DNA from: Emmonsiellopsis sp. PD_33 | Taxonomy: Eukaryota > Ascomycota > Eurotiomycetes > Onygenales > Ajellomycetaceae | Length of the DNA stretch: 51,644 bases | Direction: 5' to 3' | Assembly (NCBI GenBank): GCA_032988165.1 | Contig: JANTQF010000248.1 | Location: 1 to 51,644 of the forward strand | Translations under genes and position numbers: made by a program | The notes under the pieces: generated by a model | What the model saw: only the letters and a program-made list of their open reading frames with translations | What the model was told of the DNA's origin: nothing | Databases searched by the model: none | Part shown: one piece after another, positions 24,436-36,400 of the stretch | How the letters are laid out: each line of letters begins with the position of its first letter | Numbering within the stretch: the stretch's first letter is position 1

Positions 24436-24826
24436 GATTGCAGACGGCGACAGTCAGTCAGTGAGGAATTGCGAGCGGGCAGCGTAATCGAAGCGGGCTT
24501 TGACGATGGGTTTTTTCGTGGTCTTGTTACTTACACACTTGATGTTGAAGCGAAGGAAAGACCAGGAACGGCGTGGGGAATTTGGACGCCGCTGATTGGC
24601 CGATGCGGTCTGGCCGCTTTTGGTTGGCCGGATTCTGCCATATTTAGTTACCACCAACACCACCTTCCATATATTTATTTTATTTCCAGCTTCGTTTGCA
24701 GCACAGCGTCCACTATCCATTCCCTCGCGGGCTGTCTCTTACCTCCCTACCTACCTAGTACCTATCCAATCCGCTATACAATACAATACACCCCCCCATA
24801 CCATACCACCTCACACCCACCCCACC
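24436..24826. promoter_or_regulatory. Divergent QCR9 / PYM promoter with CCAAT box
   Basis: About 390 bases between the QCR9 and PYM start codons. ATTGG at 24595-24599 gives GCCAATCAGC on the QCR9 strand, about 160 bases upstream of its ATG. This is a good match to the HAP2/3/5 site that controls respiratory genes in fungi. That it works here is inference. Confidence 0.45.
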
Positions 24827-25561
24827 ATGCCCACCCACGCCAACCCCCCGCACACCGCCTCAGGCATAACCACCAACGCCCTCACCGGCGAACGACACAT
24901 CCCCGCCTCCCTGCGCCCCGACGGCTCCCAGCGCCGTGAAATCCGCGTGCGCCCGGGCTACAGACCCCCAGAGGACATCCAGGTCTACAAGAACCGCACC
25001 GCCGAGGCGTGGAAGAATCGCGGGGCGAGGGGGGGCATTCCTGGCGCGGAGGGGTTGGGGGATGATACTGCAGCTGTGGGTGCGAATAATAATAAGAATG
25101 CGAAGAAGAGGGAGGCGAAGAAGAGGGCTAAGGCTGCTACGACTGCTGCTGCTACTGGGGATGGGGATGGGGATGGGGATGTTGAGAAGCAAGAAGGTGG
25201 AGGAGGAGGGGCGCTGGAAAAAGCCAACTGGCGCTCACCACCCACAACCACAACGACAACCACCACCACAACGACAAAACCCGCAAACTTAGCCCCGATC
25301 GAAGTCACCGTCGACCCAGAGCTGGAACGGGAGAAGAAAGCGCGCAATCTGAAGAAGAAACTGCGCCAGGCGCGCGAGCTGAGCGAGAAGAAGGATAACG
25401 GCGAGTCCCTGCTGCCCGAGCAGTTTGAGAAGGTTATTAAGATCCAGGAGCTGGTGAGGCAGTTGGATGCGTTGGGGTTTGATGCCGAGGGGGAGAGGAA
25501 GGGGAAGGGGGGTGGTGGGGATGATGCGGATAAGGAGGCCGAGGAGGCGAAGGAGGGCTGA
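24827..25561 (+). CDS. Pym / WIBG-like Mago-binding protein, 244 aa
   Basis: Partner of Mago-Y14 that dismantles exon-junction complexes during translation (family knowledge). Single exon; ATG 24827 precedes the conserved N-terminal Mago-binding block ASGITTNALTGERHIPASLR, then REIRVRPGYRPPEDIQVYKN. The middle is low-complexity: KKREAKKRAK, a GDGDGDGD stretch, GGGGG and a run of 11 threonines. The C-terminal helix pair, from about LEREKKARNLKKKLRQAREL to LPEQFEKVIKIQELVRQLD, is conserved in fungal Pym. The threonine and GD runs are encoded by simple repeats and may vary between strains. Convergent with HEM14. Confidence 0.88.
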   Translation: MPTHANPPHTASGITTNALTGERHIPASLRPDGSQRREIRVRPGYRPPEDIQVYKNRTAEAWKNRGARGGIPGAEGLGDDTAAVGANNNKNAKKREAKKRAKAATTAAATGDGDGDGDVEKQEGGGGGALEKANWRSPPTTTTTTTTTTTKPANLAPIEVTVDPELEREKKARNLKKKLRQARELSEKKDNGESLLPEQFEKVIKIQELVRQLDALGFDAEGERKGKGGGGDDADKEAEEAKEG

Positions 25562-26367
25562 AATGGGAATGGGAATGCGGTTTGGAATGGAATGCAATGC
25601 CCGGATTTGATTTTTGTGGGTTTGGATTAATTACATATGGAGAACCTTTTTGCTGCTGGGTTTGGGCTACAGGCAATGGTTGGATATTAGGGGGAGGGTT
25701 GTTAACGGCCGTTGGGTGGGTGGGTGGACGGATGGATGGATTGATAGGTGGAGGAACGAATGAAGGAATCTAACATGCCCAGCAAATCGACCGGGAAGTG
25801 AATGGATGGATGGATGGATGGATGGATGGATGGATGGATGAAAGGGTAAATTCATCATGCACGGCAGATACAAAATGGTGGCATCAATCATCCCGCCTCC
25901 TTCGATATATTGGGAAACCTAGGAGAGATTGCGCAGTGCAGTCCGGTCCATGTACGGCAAGGTGATTCCGCTGGAGAATATTCCGCTGGAGAATTATGGG
26001 ACTGGGCTGGAAAGGGGGGATTTGGGTTTGGGTTTGGGTTTTATCTTGCAAAGGGGGGAGAGAGGTTCGGGTGTAGCGACAGAGGTATGAATGGGTGGAT
26101 GACGGGTTTCGAAGCCTAGGGGCTACCTACATTCCTACCTACGGATGACGACGACTACGATTGGCAACGATGATGGCGACGAAGAAATAGGTAGGTATGA
26201 ATCCGAGAAATCGAAGAGATGATGATGATGATAAATTCTACTATAATACAAAAGCCACCAGGCTCCCATCTTAAATAAGAACCAAAAAAAAAAAAAAAAA
26301 TCCCCCCAATCAATTCAAAATATCGTACATCACATATATCCATCCCATCCCATCCCATCCCATCCCA
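25562..26367. other. Intergenic region with simple repeats (PYM / HEM14, convergent)
   Basis: About 800 bases. Besides the ATGG array listed separately, it has a TTTGGG-type repeat at about 26,024-26,041, an A-run at about 26,283-26,300 and a CATCC array at 26,341-26,369 that runs into the HEM14 stop codon. No gene seen. Confidence 0.6.
25802..25840. repeat. (ATGG)n microsatellite
   Basis: Perfect or near-perfect tetranucleotide array of nine to ten units in the PYM/HEM14 spacer. Likely length-polymorphic. Confidence 0.9.
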
Positions 26368-26369
26368 TC
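26341..26369. repeat. (CATCC)n microsatellite overlapping the HEM14 3' end
   Basis: Five to six pentanucleotide units whose right end touches the HEM14 stop codon (TCA at 26368-26370 on the plus strand). Confidence 0.85.
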
Positions 26370-28295
26370 ACCGATAATAATGGCTCAAAAGGGTCCGTGG
26401 TATCGCGGCAGACCCCATAGGGGCCTCCTGCATCGGTACGAACCGCTCAAGGGAATGCTCCGCCTCTACCAACCGCGCACTCCTCACACAGTCATTAATC
26501 CCTACCCCCGTATACCACGCCCCCGCCACCTTCAACTTGCCCGCAAACGCCTCGTCCAGCGCCCCATCCAACCTCTTCAGCAATTCCACATGGCCAACCT
26601 GATACTGCGGGATCGCATCGCGCTGCAAGCGAGCGCCCGCCAGCACCGGCTCCTCCGTGATCTGCAGATGGCGCGCGAGCACGCTCTTGGCCATTTTTAT
26701 CCCGGACTCCTCGTCTGGTAGGTCCGAGGGCTGCCAGCCGTCCCACCAGTGGCCGCCCAGCATGACTGTTAGCTTGGTGCCGGGGGCATCGTCCTGGCCC
26801 TGGCTGACCTCCGAGGCGAAGATGACGCCGAGCGCAAATTCGGGGTTCTGGGATATATCAACCGTGCGCGGGATGAGATAGCCGAAACCCTGGTGGCGGA
26901 GGAGGTTGGGGTTGGAGTAGTAGAGGTTTACGACCATGACGGTTACGGCGTAGTTGTTGAGGGAGAGGAGGGAGGCAAGGTGTCTGGTAGATTGAAGAGC
27001 TGGAAAGGCGAGGAGTTGGCTTGATAGGGCTGTCGAGGGGGTTGTGGAGAATATGGTGTCGAATTTGGATGTCGTGTTGTTGCTTAACCGGATCTAGGGA
27101 GGGTTTGTTAGTAAAAAAAAAAAAAAGGGGGGGGGGGGGTATGAACGTGGGGGGAAGAAGATATTCTACTTACATTCAACGGTGACGATCGATCTGGATT
27201 TTTGGAAATGGACTTAATCTGTGCATCCTTCTTGATAGATACGTTTTTAGAACTTCTCAACGACGATACCAGCGCATCACTGAGCTGCCCCATGCCACCC
27301 CGCAGCGTAAAAACGCTGCTACCCTTTGCCAATTTCTCCGCCTGCTTCACCCTGGCACCCATGGCCATCTTGACATGATCCGGCAAATCTATCTCACCCC
27401 TCTTCAGGCTAACCATTCCCTCGACAAAACCCTCCTCGCGCCCCTCGAGAGCCCACAATGCTGGAAAGAGCGCGCGCGCGCTAAGCTTGTATATATCGCC
27501 AGCATAGATGCCGTGGAAGACTGCAGAAGCAAAAATATCCGCAGCATCCTCGCCAAATACTCGCCGGATAAAGTCGCCCGCGGACTCGTCCTTGACGGAC
27601 GGATCTCGTCTCTCAGTCCAGAGCGCCTGTATTAGGCGGGGCAGCATGTTGGCGAACAGCGGGTTCAACAAGACCTCAACACCATTCATTAGGCTGCTGA
27701 TTATCGGGTGGGTGTTCGGATATCGTCCCGGTAGCCGCTGGAGCTTATCTGGATAGTAAATGTAGCGATTGCACGCGGCGGGGGAATCGGAGTTCGTGGC
27801 AAGGATATCGTTCTCGAGACCTAGATCCATCAACTGAACTCGCAGGCCACGTTAGCCCAGGAACCTCTAGATAGAAAACAAAACTAGCAGATATGAATAA
27901 AGCCATCTCACCAGCTCCAGCATCGAATAGCTACCGGGCATTGCAGCCCGGAGTGTTCGCGGTCCATATTCGAACAGCACCTCGGTGCCATCTGGAGCGG
28001 TGACGCGCTCAGATTGCAGCCAACCACCCAACCGGGAAGACTTTTCGTAAAGCGTAACGTGTGTAGATGGGTCTCTAGCGAGGCGGTAGGCGGTGGTTAG
28101 ACCAGTTATACCACCACCAATGACGGCGACTTGTCTTTGTTCATGGTGCGCGGAGTCTGTGAAGGGGCGCCGGGATGCGGAGAATGCGGGTGATGGTCGT
28201 CTAGAGGGGCGGGAGGGGTGTGCGGAGAGTGACCTTGGGCGAGAGTATGCCCGGAGGGTTTCCAGGACACGGCCATTGGGACATCGAATATGCAT
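26368..28295 (-). CDS. HEM14: Protoporphyrinogen oxidase (Hem14), 589 aa, three exons
   Basis: FAD enzyme of the penultimate haem step, at the mitochondrial inner membrane. Exons are 27912-28295, 27174-27833 and 26368-27093. Introns of 78 bases (GTGAGA..CAG) and 80 bases (GTAAGT..TAG, TACTAAC branch site) are both in phase 0. The first 50 residues are Arg/Ser-rich without acids up to FTDSAHHE, a mitochondrial presequence. The FAD-binding motif follows, VAVIGGGITGLTTAY (GxGxxG at 60-65), then YEKSSRLGGWLQSE. Further family landmarks are EYGPRTLR, NRYIYYPDKLQRLP, FHGIYAGDIYKLSARALFP and FTLRGGMGQL; the end has VAGAWYTGVGINDCVRSA. Intron 2 contains a C13 run followed by T14 on the gene strand. 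The start is only 345 bases from the CpG-poor repeat block. Confidence 0.95.
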
Positions 28296-28640
28296 TACGG
28301 CCAATTGCCCGGCGGGTGGGAGTGGAAGCTCCTATCCTCGGTCTCGCCTCTGCAGGGTTGCTGGTGGTTGCTGGCGGGTGAGGTGAGCCACAGCCCAGCC
28401 ACATTATCTGAAGTAACTATGGAAAGCAAAGGAGGAAATTGTATGGAGTATTTTAAATCCAATAAGCTCCTTAACTTATTCAGTCTGTCTTCACACACAA
28501 AAGCAGAAGATCTACCGTAACCAGTTTATGTATCCCAAAGGAAAATGAAATATAAAAACCACATACGCCCATTTCCATTCCCATCCCCATCCCCATCTCC
28601 ATTGTCATTTCAAACTTTCCTTCTTCAATGCTAAAAATAC
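28296..28640. promoter_or_regulatory. HEM14 upstream region up to the edge of the repeat block
   Basis: Normal-CpG sequence next to the HEM14 start, with a CCAAT at 28459-28463 and a pyrimidine-rich CCCATCCC-type stretch at about 28,568-28,605. The last CpG before the depleted block is at 28640-28641. All of the promoter that is not mutated must lie in this short space, unless control elements sit inside the repeats. Confidence 0.4.
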
Positions 28641-28984
28641 GCAATGCACATGAGCCTCTTAGTGTGCAAATTGATTGTGGAGCACTTAATCCACAAAAGG
28701 CAGGTAGTGTAGGGATTAACTAACTATACTGCTGTAGTTAGAGATTTACAGATGAATGTAGCTTCAATCTCAAGTCTTCAAATTAACTACTTACTAACTG
28801 TAAAACTAAACTAATTCTTAACAATACTAATGATGGCCTCAAGGAGGTGCTTAATATACATGATTTTCAACTTCAATGTAATAATCTTGGCCTACAGGCA
28901 TACTATCTCAATATTCTTCATATCAATGATCTTAATATTATCATTTTAATCCATCCACCTCTTTCCCTTTGTAACTTACTTTAC

Positions 28985-29270
28985 AGAAGGTGACTCCTTC
29001 TTCTCTTTCTCCTCCTCCTCCTCCTTCTGCTCCTCTACAGCCTATTTATAACTCATAAAATAAACCTACTTTTTCTTCTTCACTATCTTTATCATCTTCA
29101 GCTTCAGCTTCATCTTCAGCTTCAATTTCAATTTCAGGCTAGATTATAACTCTAGCTTGATCTCCTTCTTCTTCTCCTTCTTCTCCTTCTTTTTCTTTTT
29201 CTTCTCTATCTTCTTCTCCTTTCTCTTCCTCTTTTTCTTCCTCTTTTCTTTCTTCAGTACTTCTATTATT
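28985..29270. repeat. Pyrimidine-rich low-complexity tract
   Basis: Long CTT/CTC/TCT-rich stretch, with short purine-containing gaps. Read on the plus strand it gives runs of Ser, Pro and Phe, and it may be the low-complexity part of a decayed element protein. No family assigned. Confidence 0.6.
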
Positions 29271-30235
29271 TGCATATTAATATCCAAACCATTAACATAT
29301 ATTGAATTTATAGGCTTATTTTGATGGTAGGAGTAATAGCTCTTTATGCTACTATAATAATAGCAAGTACAGGCTTCTCAGCAGTGGCCAGGAAATCTAA
29401 TATAAGTCTTAAATACCCTCTCACTCCAGGCATAATGAGTGTAGAGTGGTTTAGAAAGAGCCCCTCAGGACTATAAAAGTACAGCTTCCTAGTTAATAGT
29501 ATGATCTAGGTTTAGATGCTTCTCCTCACAAATATTAACTTTATAAACTTAGAGTAGGCCTGCAAGGGTCTACATCTCTCCTGTTAGCTTAGCTAGCAGG
29601 ATTTCAGCCAGGACTGTTTAGTTGCCAGGGGCTATCTCTACAAATGAGGGGGTAGCTGCAGTGGTAGAGAAGAAGAGAGTAAATATAGAGGTAGATGTAG
29701 AGATAAATGCAGGGGCAGGCAGAGAAATATAGTTACTTTGATCTCACTGATTTTATAGTATTTCAGCCACTTTGATAAGTTTATTAACTAGAGTCATGTT
29801 AGCTCTTGAATATTTCTGTCTTGCAGTCTATATTACTTACAGTAATTAGAGGACAGGGCAGTTTAGCTACTTAATATAATGATTGTAGCTCTATGGGTTC
29901 TACAGACTTCCCTAGGGTTTATAGCTATAAATATGAGCTTTTACTGCTGTTGCTGCTGCTCCTGCTGTTACTGTTATAAGTAATAATAGTAGTAGTTTAC
30001 TACTACTACTACTATTATTATTATAGAAGATTTACAGGTACTATAACACTTCAGAGATTCAAATTCACTTTTCATTTCTATTTATATTATTCTTATAAAC
30101 CTTAAATTTACTGCATATCAATCATTCTCCATCACATGATTGATTATAAAACACCTAGTCCTCCTCCTATCCATGCAAATCTAGCTTTCAAATCATTAAT
30201 ATCCCTCAGTTATATAATCAATTTAAAAGTCAGTA
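29271..30235. other. Unassigned CpG-depleted sequence
   Basis: No family recognised. It contains a CTG-rich simple stretch near 29,942-29,972 and a possible hairpin of GTAGTAGT / ACTACTAC type at about 29,983-30,025. Could be the tail of the adjoining Helitron or a separate element. Confidence 0.4.
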
Positions 30236-30239
30236 TCAT

Positions 30240-33200
30240 ATAGCTTGTTGTAGCTTGAAGGTGGAGAGAGTTGGATAGATGAGAATAAATAAATTGACAG
30301 GATAATTATATTTATAGATAGGAGAAGTTATAAACCATTAGTTAGTATAAATATAATATAAAATGTAAAGTTTATATATCTGTTGCAGCTCATATATCTG
30401 AGCATTCAGATATCTCATCTTTATAGTATTAGATTCTTCTTTACAAAAATAGGAGTAATTAAATACCTCCTCAAATAGAAGCCCTTAGTAGGATCTCACC
30501 CACAAAATGATAATATAAGTCAGGCCTGACATAAAATCTTTGCCAGAGATATTAAGAACTACCCTATCTAGTGAGAGACCTTATAACTTATGAACTATAA
30601 TTATATAAGTAATAAAGATAGGGAATTGCATTTGACTATAGCTTATATTAATACAAGTAAAGTCATATCAAGTATGGAATATTAGAACTAATTTGTGACC
30701 ATCCTATTTAATGTAGTGTGAGCTATTATATTTATTAAATTCCATCAGAAGAGCATAGAAGGACTCCTATCAACAATTAGTAGTAGAAGGCTACTATATA
30801 ATATTATAGATAGTTCTAAAAGTACTATTAATCAAGTCTCATTCAGTTCAGATATTAGTTATAAGTATTATATAACATCTAATAAAAAGAGGAAGGATCT
30901 GATGTAGGTTATCAGCCTCATCTGAAGATAGTTCTATAACTCTTAGACTCTCATTATTTACCTGTATGTTAATAATAGGTTTTCTGGACTCTCTAATTGT
31001 ATGGATATTATAGGTATTAACCAGTTCTCATTTTGAATAAATTCATAAGACATCCATAAATTAGCATGCATCATCTGAAATAATAATCTGAATCTAGCCT
31101 ATAAGAAACTTCTATTAATCTACAGTCAACTTTTCCTCATACAGACTCTGAAGTGCTTGATGGAACTGAACTGACTCAGTGTCCTTATCCCCTTGATGTT
31201 GAATAATAGTAAGTTTAATAGTCCTATTAAATCTTTTGTAAAGGTTCTAATCACTAATCTTCTCAAGGTTCTAAAGGATCTTAGGGTAGAACATCAGCTT
31301 CTACATAATGGGAGATAGTTAATAGAAATTACCCATAAGAATAATACTAAGATCATTAAATAGTAGATGACAATTTTATAGGTATATCTCCTTGTAGGTC
31401 TGATCAACCCAAGTAAGTTAATATAAATCAATCATTAATTTCTTATTGATTATAAGATACTAAATATAGCACATATTAGCTTGTAGAGCATAAAGAGTTT
31501 GCAGATTTAGAGGTTCAAAATAAGTTATAAGTTTAATTGGGAGATAGAAGATTAAATGAAGTATTTTCCCATTAATTGTATAAGTTATAACCCCTATTAG
31601 AGCTACATGAAGAATAGAAGAAGGAATATTATAATCTACAGCTATATTCTGAAGCTTTATGAATAGAATAGTAATAGTAAATGTTTTACTAGTTCTAGTC
31701 TCACCATCTAAATTAAGTAATAGTGGGTCTAAATTGTTGCCAGTTTATAGGTAGTGATCAAAATGATTAACAACCATATTAAATAGAAGTTACTAGTTAG
31801 AGTTTAAAATATCTAGTAATATAGAGAACTGAAGATTTGTATCTGCAGGGTATTCTTCCTTCATCTGATTCCAAAATCCTATATTAAGATCTAGATGGAC
31901 TCTAATATGGCTGGACCAAGTATAGTAGCAGTTAAGAGAATAGTTGCTAATAAGAGTTGAATCATTAATGTCCATAATGTGGTAGAGATCTTCAGATAGT
32001 AGAGCTGCAAGATCATTTTATGAATTTTATAGCTCTTCTTCTTTAATCTCAACATCTTTAAATTTAGATTCAGACTTGGGAATGTTTTCCCTGTAAGCAT
32101 CATACAGATAGTAGTGTACTAACTGGCAATAATCATATATATCTAAAAAGGTATTAAATGGCAGAAGATTGTCAAGCTACTTGAGATTATTAATTTCATA
32201 AAAGAAATAGTGTAGTTGCAACTTCACACAGGTGTAATCCTCCTTTATGGATGCTAGCTTATAGATTGAGAAGTAAAGAAACACCTACTACTTTGCCTGT
32301 AAGTATAGAAGATACCATACAGAGTGATGATCATAATTCTGTAAATATTTAAAGTAAATAAAATCTTCTAAGGATTTAGACTGTAATTTATACTTTTTCA
32401 AAAGTGAATGCTCATGATGTAGCCCATCTGCCTGAATTGTATATAACTGCTGTTGAAGATTATTAGAGTAATAATTCATATTAATATAAACATGAGAATC
32501 TTTTTACAGTGAGAAATCAAGTAGAAGATAACATATCTTCTATGCTAACTAGTCTTATTTGATAATAAGATGATTCATGAGCTTTATAACAGTTAAAAGA
32601 AGTGACTGTTGCTGGTTTGTAGTTCATAAAATCAACCTAGTTATATCTTAATAGGAGTTTGTTTGGATCTCAGTTTTTGATATGTACTTAGATAAATAGT
32701 CAAGGACTACCTTATTCCTAGTGCAAGGTGTAATATCTATATTTACAAGTTATAATATTAACATGAGATAGTTGTAGTTATTCAGCAGTGTGTTATTATA
32801 ATGAGGGAAAAAATGATAGTAACTACTACTAATTAGCTTTTAAAGTACTGGGTTTAGCTGATTAGCAATGAGATAATGAAATCAATATCATTTAAGTCTA
32901 GTGTAGTACTTTTTGTGGAGGTAGTACTTAGTATTGTAATGGTGTCTCTAAATATAATTGAGAATTATAGATAAATACCTAATATTATTTTCTTGATTGG
33001 ACTGAGCTAAGATAATAGCTGAATATTCATCTTTGGGCTATAATTAATATTCAGATTTGAAGTTTTCAGTAGATATATAGATCTCCTAATGATCTGTAAA
33101 AGCCTGATGAGTAGCTTCATTTAATTAATCTATTTTAGAGTTAAGACTATTATTGATTCAGTAAACTTCATAAGAGTAAGTAAACTTATGCCTCTACTAT

Positions 33201-33350
33201 TTATAATAGCTTTATTTATCAATAATCTGGAATTTTTTCTCTAAGACCTTCTGTTTAAAGACTGTAAATTAAATATAAAACTAGTGAGCAATAATTACAG
33301 AGTTATCACAGATATTTTCATGGGAAATTTTAATTTGTTTAGAACTTATT
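30240..33350 (-). mobile_element. Helitron-type RepHel remnant (Pif1-like helicase)
   Basis: Minus-strand translation with stops ignored gives a Pif1-family helicase. A damaged Walker A, DGETRTSKT (31682-31705), corresponds to GxxGxGKT with Gly changed to Arg and Ser. Then come SIILMGNFYQLSPI near 31,310-31,350 (GDxxQLPP motif), TIQHQGDKD and FHQALQSLYEEKLTVD, and, towards the end, FPIFITYIIIVHK, GLSLDRVVLNISGKDFMSGL and WVRS (motifs V and VI). Upstream, 32,300-33,300 shows traces that fit a Helitron Rep region (HYLIANQLNPVL; SNSHFF), more weakly. Many stops; certainly inactive. Neither Helitron terminus was located. Confidence 0.72.
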
Positions 33351-33435
33351 TCATCTCATCTGTGAAGGGCTACACCCTTATACTCTATATCCATAGCTCA
33401 CCCAAACTTTGCCCAATCTCCAACTGCTCAATTAG

Positions 33436-36400
33436 ATGCCTCTGACTGGGCCTTCATATGAACATTTATCCACTCTGACCTCATATAATTCCCTTCTATT
33501 TATATCATATAATCTTATAATTTCTTTTCCTTTTTCCTTCCTTTCTCTAGCAATTATAATCTTAATTCTAGTGTATAGCTCATATAATTCACTTATCAGA
33601 GTGCACCCATTACATTTTATAATTGCTCACTTGATCTCTTCTTAGAGATCCTCATTATATTCACCCTCTGAACATAATTCATATGTATAGCAGATTCTTC
33701 CAAATACAACCTGCACATACAGTAAACTCTTCTAAAATCTGAAATACAACTCACTCAGCTCAGCTCCACCAGATGATATGTCAGCAAAAGGCTCTAAAGC
33801 CCTGACAGTCTGTATCAATATCTTATAAGATTTTCCTTCAAACTTTCCAAATCCTTTAAACTTTCTGAATCCTCCAAACTCTCTGAATCCAAATAATCTT
33901 TCAAATCCATTATAAATATGAACCCTCCACATGAAGACAGCACCCTTTCTCAGAGCTCTGATGCTGAGTTTCAAAACTTCATTTAATAGCTCACAAATAA
34001 GATTGACCTCATCATCAAATAAAATCATATGCCTACACTAACTTTAGCTTCTATTCTAACTCCTACTTACCCAATCACTCCTTTTGAGGACTTCCTGAGA
34101 CACCTGAAAGAAAGGCTCATCATCCTTAAGAAATTTATGAGCAAATAAGTCTCTAAATACCCTGCCTGGCACCTCAGTGTAGAGGCCAAAATCACTTTGG
34201 ACAGCCTTGCAATTAAATCTCCCACTGACCAGGCCTGATATATCTATACTCAACTCTCTAGCACTACTATCACCCAATTCCACCCTTAGATGAAGGTTAA
34301 TACTAAACTCATTTCTATAATCTCTAATATTATTCTTAATCAGCTTAACATTCTTTTCTCCAATCCTTCAGTAGTCTAGAAGGCTCTGACCTAGCTACAC
34401 AACATTCATCAGAAAATCAATCTACTCTTCATCTTTCTTCTAAGATTCAATCAGAAGATTCTGAAAGCCAGCAGCCAGCTGTGAGATGATACTATCAAGA
34501 AGGCCCTACTCAAAAAGGCTATTAAGTTTAAACTCCTGTAGTAGATTATCACCTCCATTGAACCCCCTACATACCTTAAATATTATATAAAGCTTCATAG
34601 TATAGAGAATAATCTGTTCAAGATTAAGGCCATTCAGAGCTGAATCCATGATGGTACTCCTATCATCTCCAGGGAGGCCTTCCTCAAGACTTCTCTGCTA
34701 AAGAACTCAAATACTATGAATTGAATGCCTACAGGGCCTACTCATATAAATGCATTCCACATTCTAAATATAATCACCACCATTATTATTAACTGCTGCA
34801 CCCAAGGTGTCTGTATTAACTACAATAAATCTGAGCACAGAGCTGCTGACTACTGCAGGACTCATATTCTCCCAAAACTACCCATACAGTTTATAAATGT
34901 ATAAATCAAGTCTGAAGAGGAGGAAGACTTCAAAGACATCAAGTCAGACTTGGGAAAAGACTAGCTTTCATGTGAAATTGTGAGTGGAAGCTCCTAGAGT
35001 TAGATAGGAAGACCTTTGAGAAGAAAATAACTATTCCAGTAATTCTTATATCTATCATAATTAATCATTCTTTTAATATGAATGCTATGGTAGACAGTGG
35101 TTGCTATTACTATTCAATAATTTACTCTCACATGGTTAATCATTATAATCTTCCACATATCTCAATTAACCCCTAAAAGATTGAAGGTGTCAATGGTGAT
35201 ATAGGCAGCTTCATATAAAACATGGTGAAGCTTAATATTAATATTAGCAGATTTCTCCAAGAAAATACTTATGTATATGAGATTAAGAATTTCTCATATG
35301 ATTTCATGCTAGACCTATTATGACTATCTGAACATCAAGTTCTCATCAATACTTATAATTAATGTGTCATATTCCCTGGAGGCATTCACATCTTCAAAGA
35401 AGATGTTTATAAGACTACTAATCTTCACTAAATCTCCATTAATATCTATAACCTCCTTTAAAGCCATAATCAGAAATTTAAGTTCTAACCTCCCATTAAA
35501 ATCTTCACTACTAATATGACTAACATAGAGAAGGCTCTCTCACAGCTCTCTAAGAAGTTAAAGACTAACTCTATAATAGTTCTCTCTTCACACTATCATG
35601 AATTTCTCAATGTTTTTGATTATAAGGCTGCTGAGAAGCTCCTATCATTCCACAGTGTGTATAATTATCATATCAAATTTGAGAAGATAGATGATAAAGA
35701 CCTTCAGCCATTCTGAGGACCACTATATAATATATTACATGATGAACTACTTGTACTCTGCAAGACCCTTAATGACCTTCTGAATAAGGGTTTCATTCAA
35801 GTTAGTAATTCACCCACAGGTGTATTTATACTCTTTATGAAAAAGTCAGATAGAGGTCTTTAGTTCTGTATCAACTATTAGAGCCTCAACTACCTCACCC
35901 AAAAAGATCATTACCTACTATCATTAATTAATGAGACTCTCAAATAGATTAGCCAAGCCAAGTAGTTTATAAAGCTAAATGTCATTTCCACATTCTATAA
36001 GATTCAAATCACAGAAGAAGATAAATAGCTAACTACCTTTCACATAAGATATAATCTATTCAAATAGATAGTTACCCTCTTTAGCCTCACAAACATCCCA
36101 AGCACCTTTCAGAAATACATCAACTGAGCCTTATAAGACTATTTAGATGAATTCACTTCCATCTACCTCAATAACATCCTTATCTTCACTGATAGATCCC
36201 ACAAGCAGTATTAAGAGCACATTTAAAAAGTCCTTACTCACCTTTATAAATATAATCTCCTAATTAACATTAATAAATCTACCTTTAAAGTTTAAGAGAC
36301 AATCTACCTCAGCTTCATCATAGAGGCAGGGAAGGGAGTCCATATGAACCTCAAGAAGATTACTACTATTCTCAAATGGGAGGCCCCTATAATCATAAAA

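Noticed and set aside
26020..26042. TTTGGG repeats that recall telomere sequence
   Set aside because: Only three units and not TTAGGG; ordinary simple repeat in a spacer.
33732..34283. Two minus-strand open frames of 98 and 75 codons
   Set aside because: Antisense to the gypsy gag region, which reads better on the plus strand and leads into protease and reverse transcriptase.
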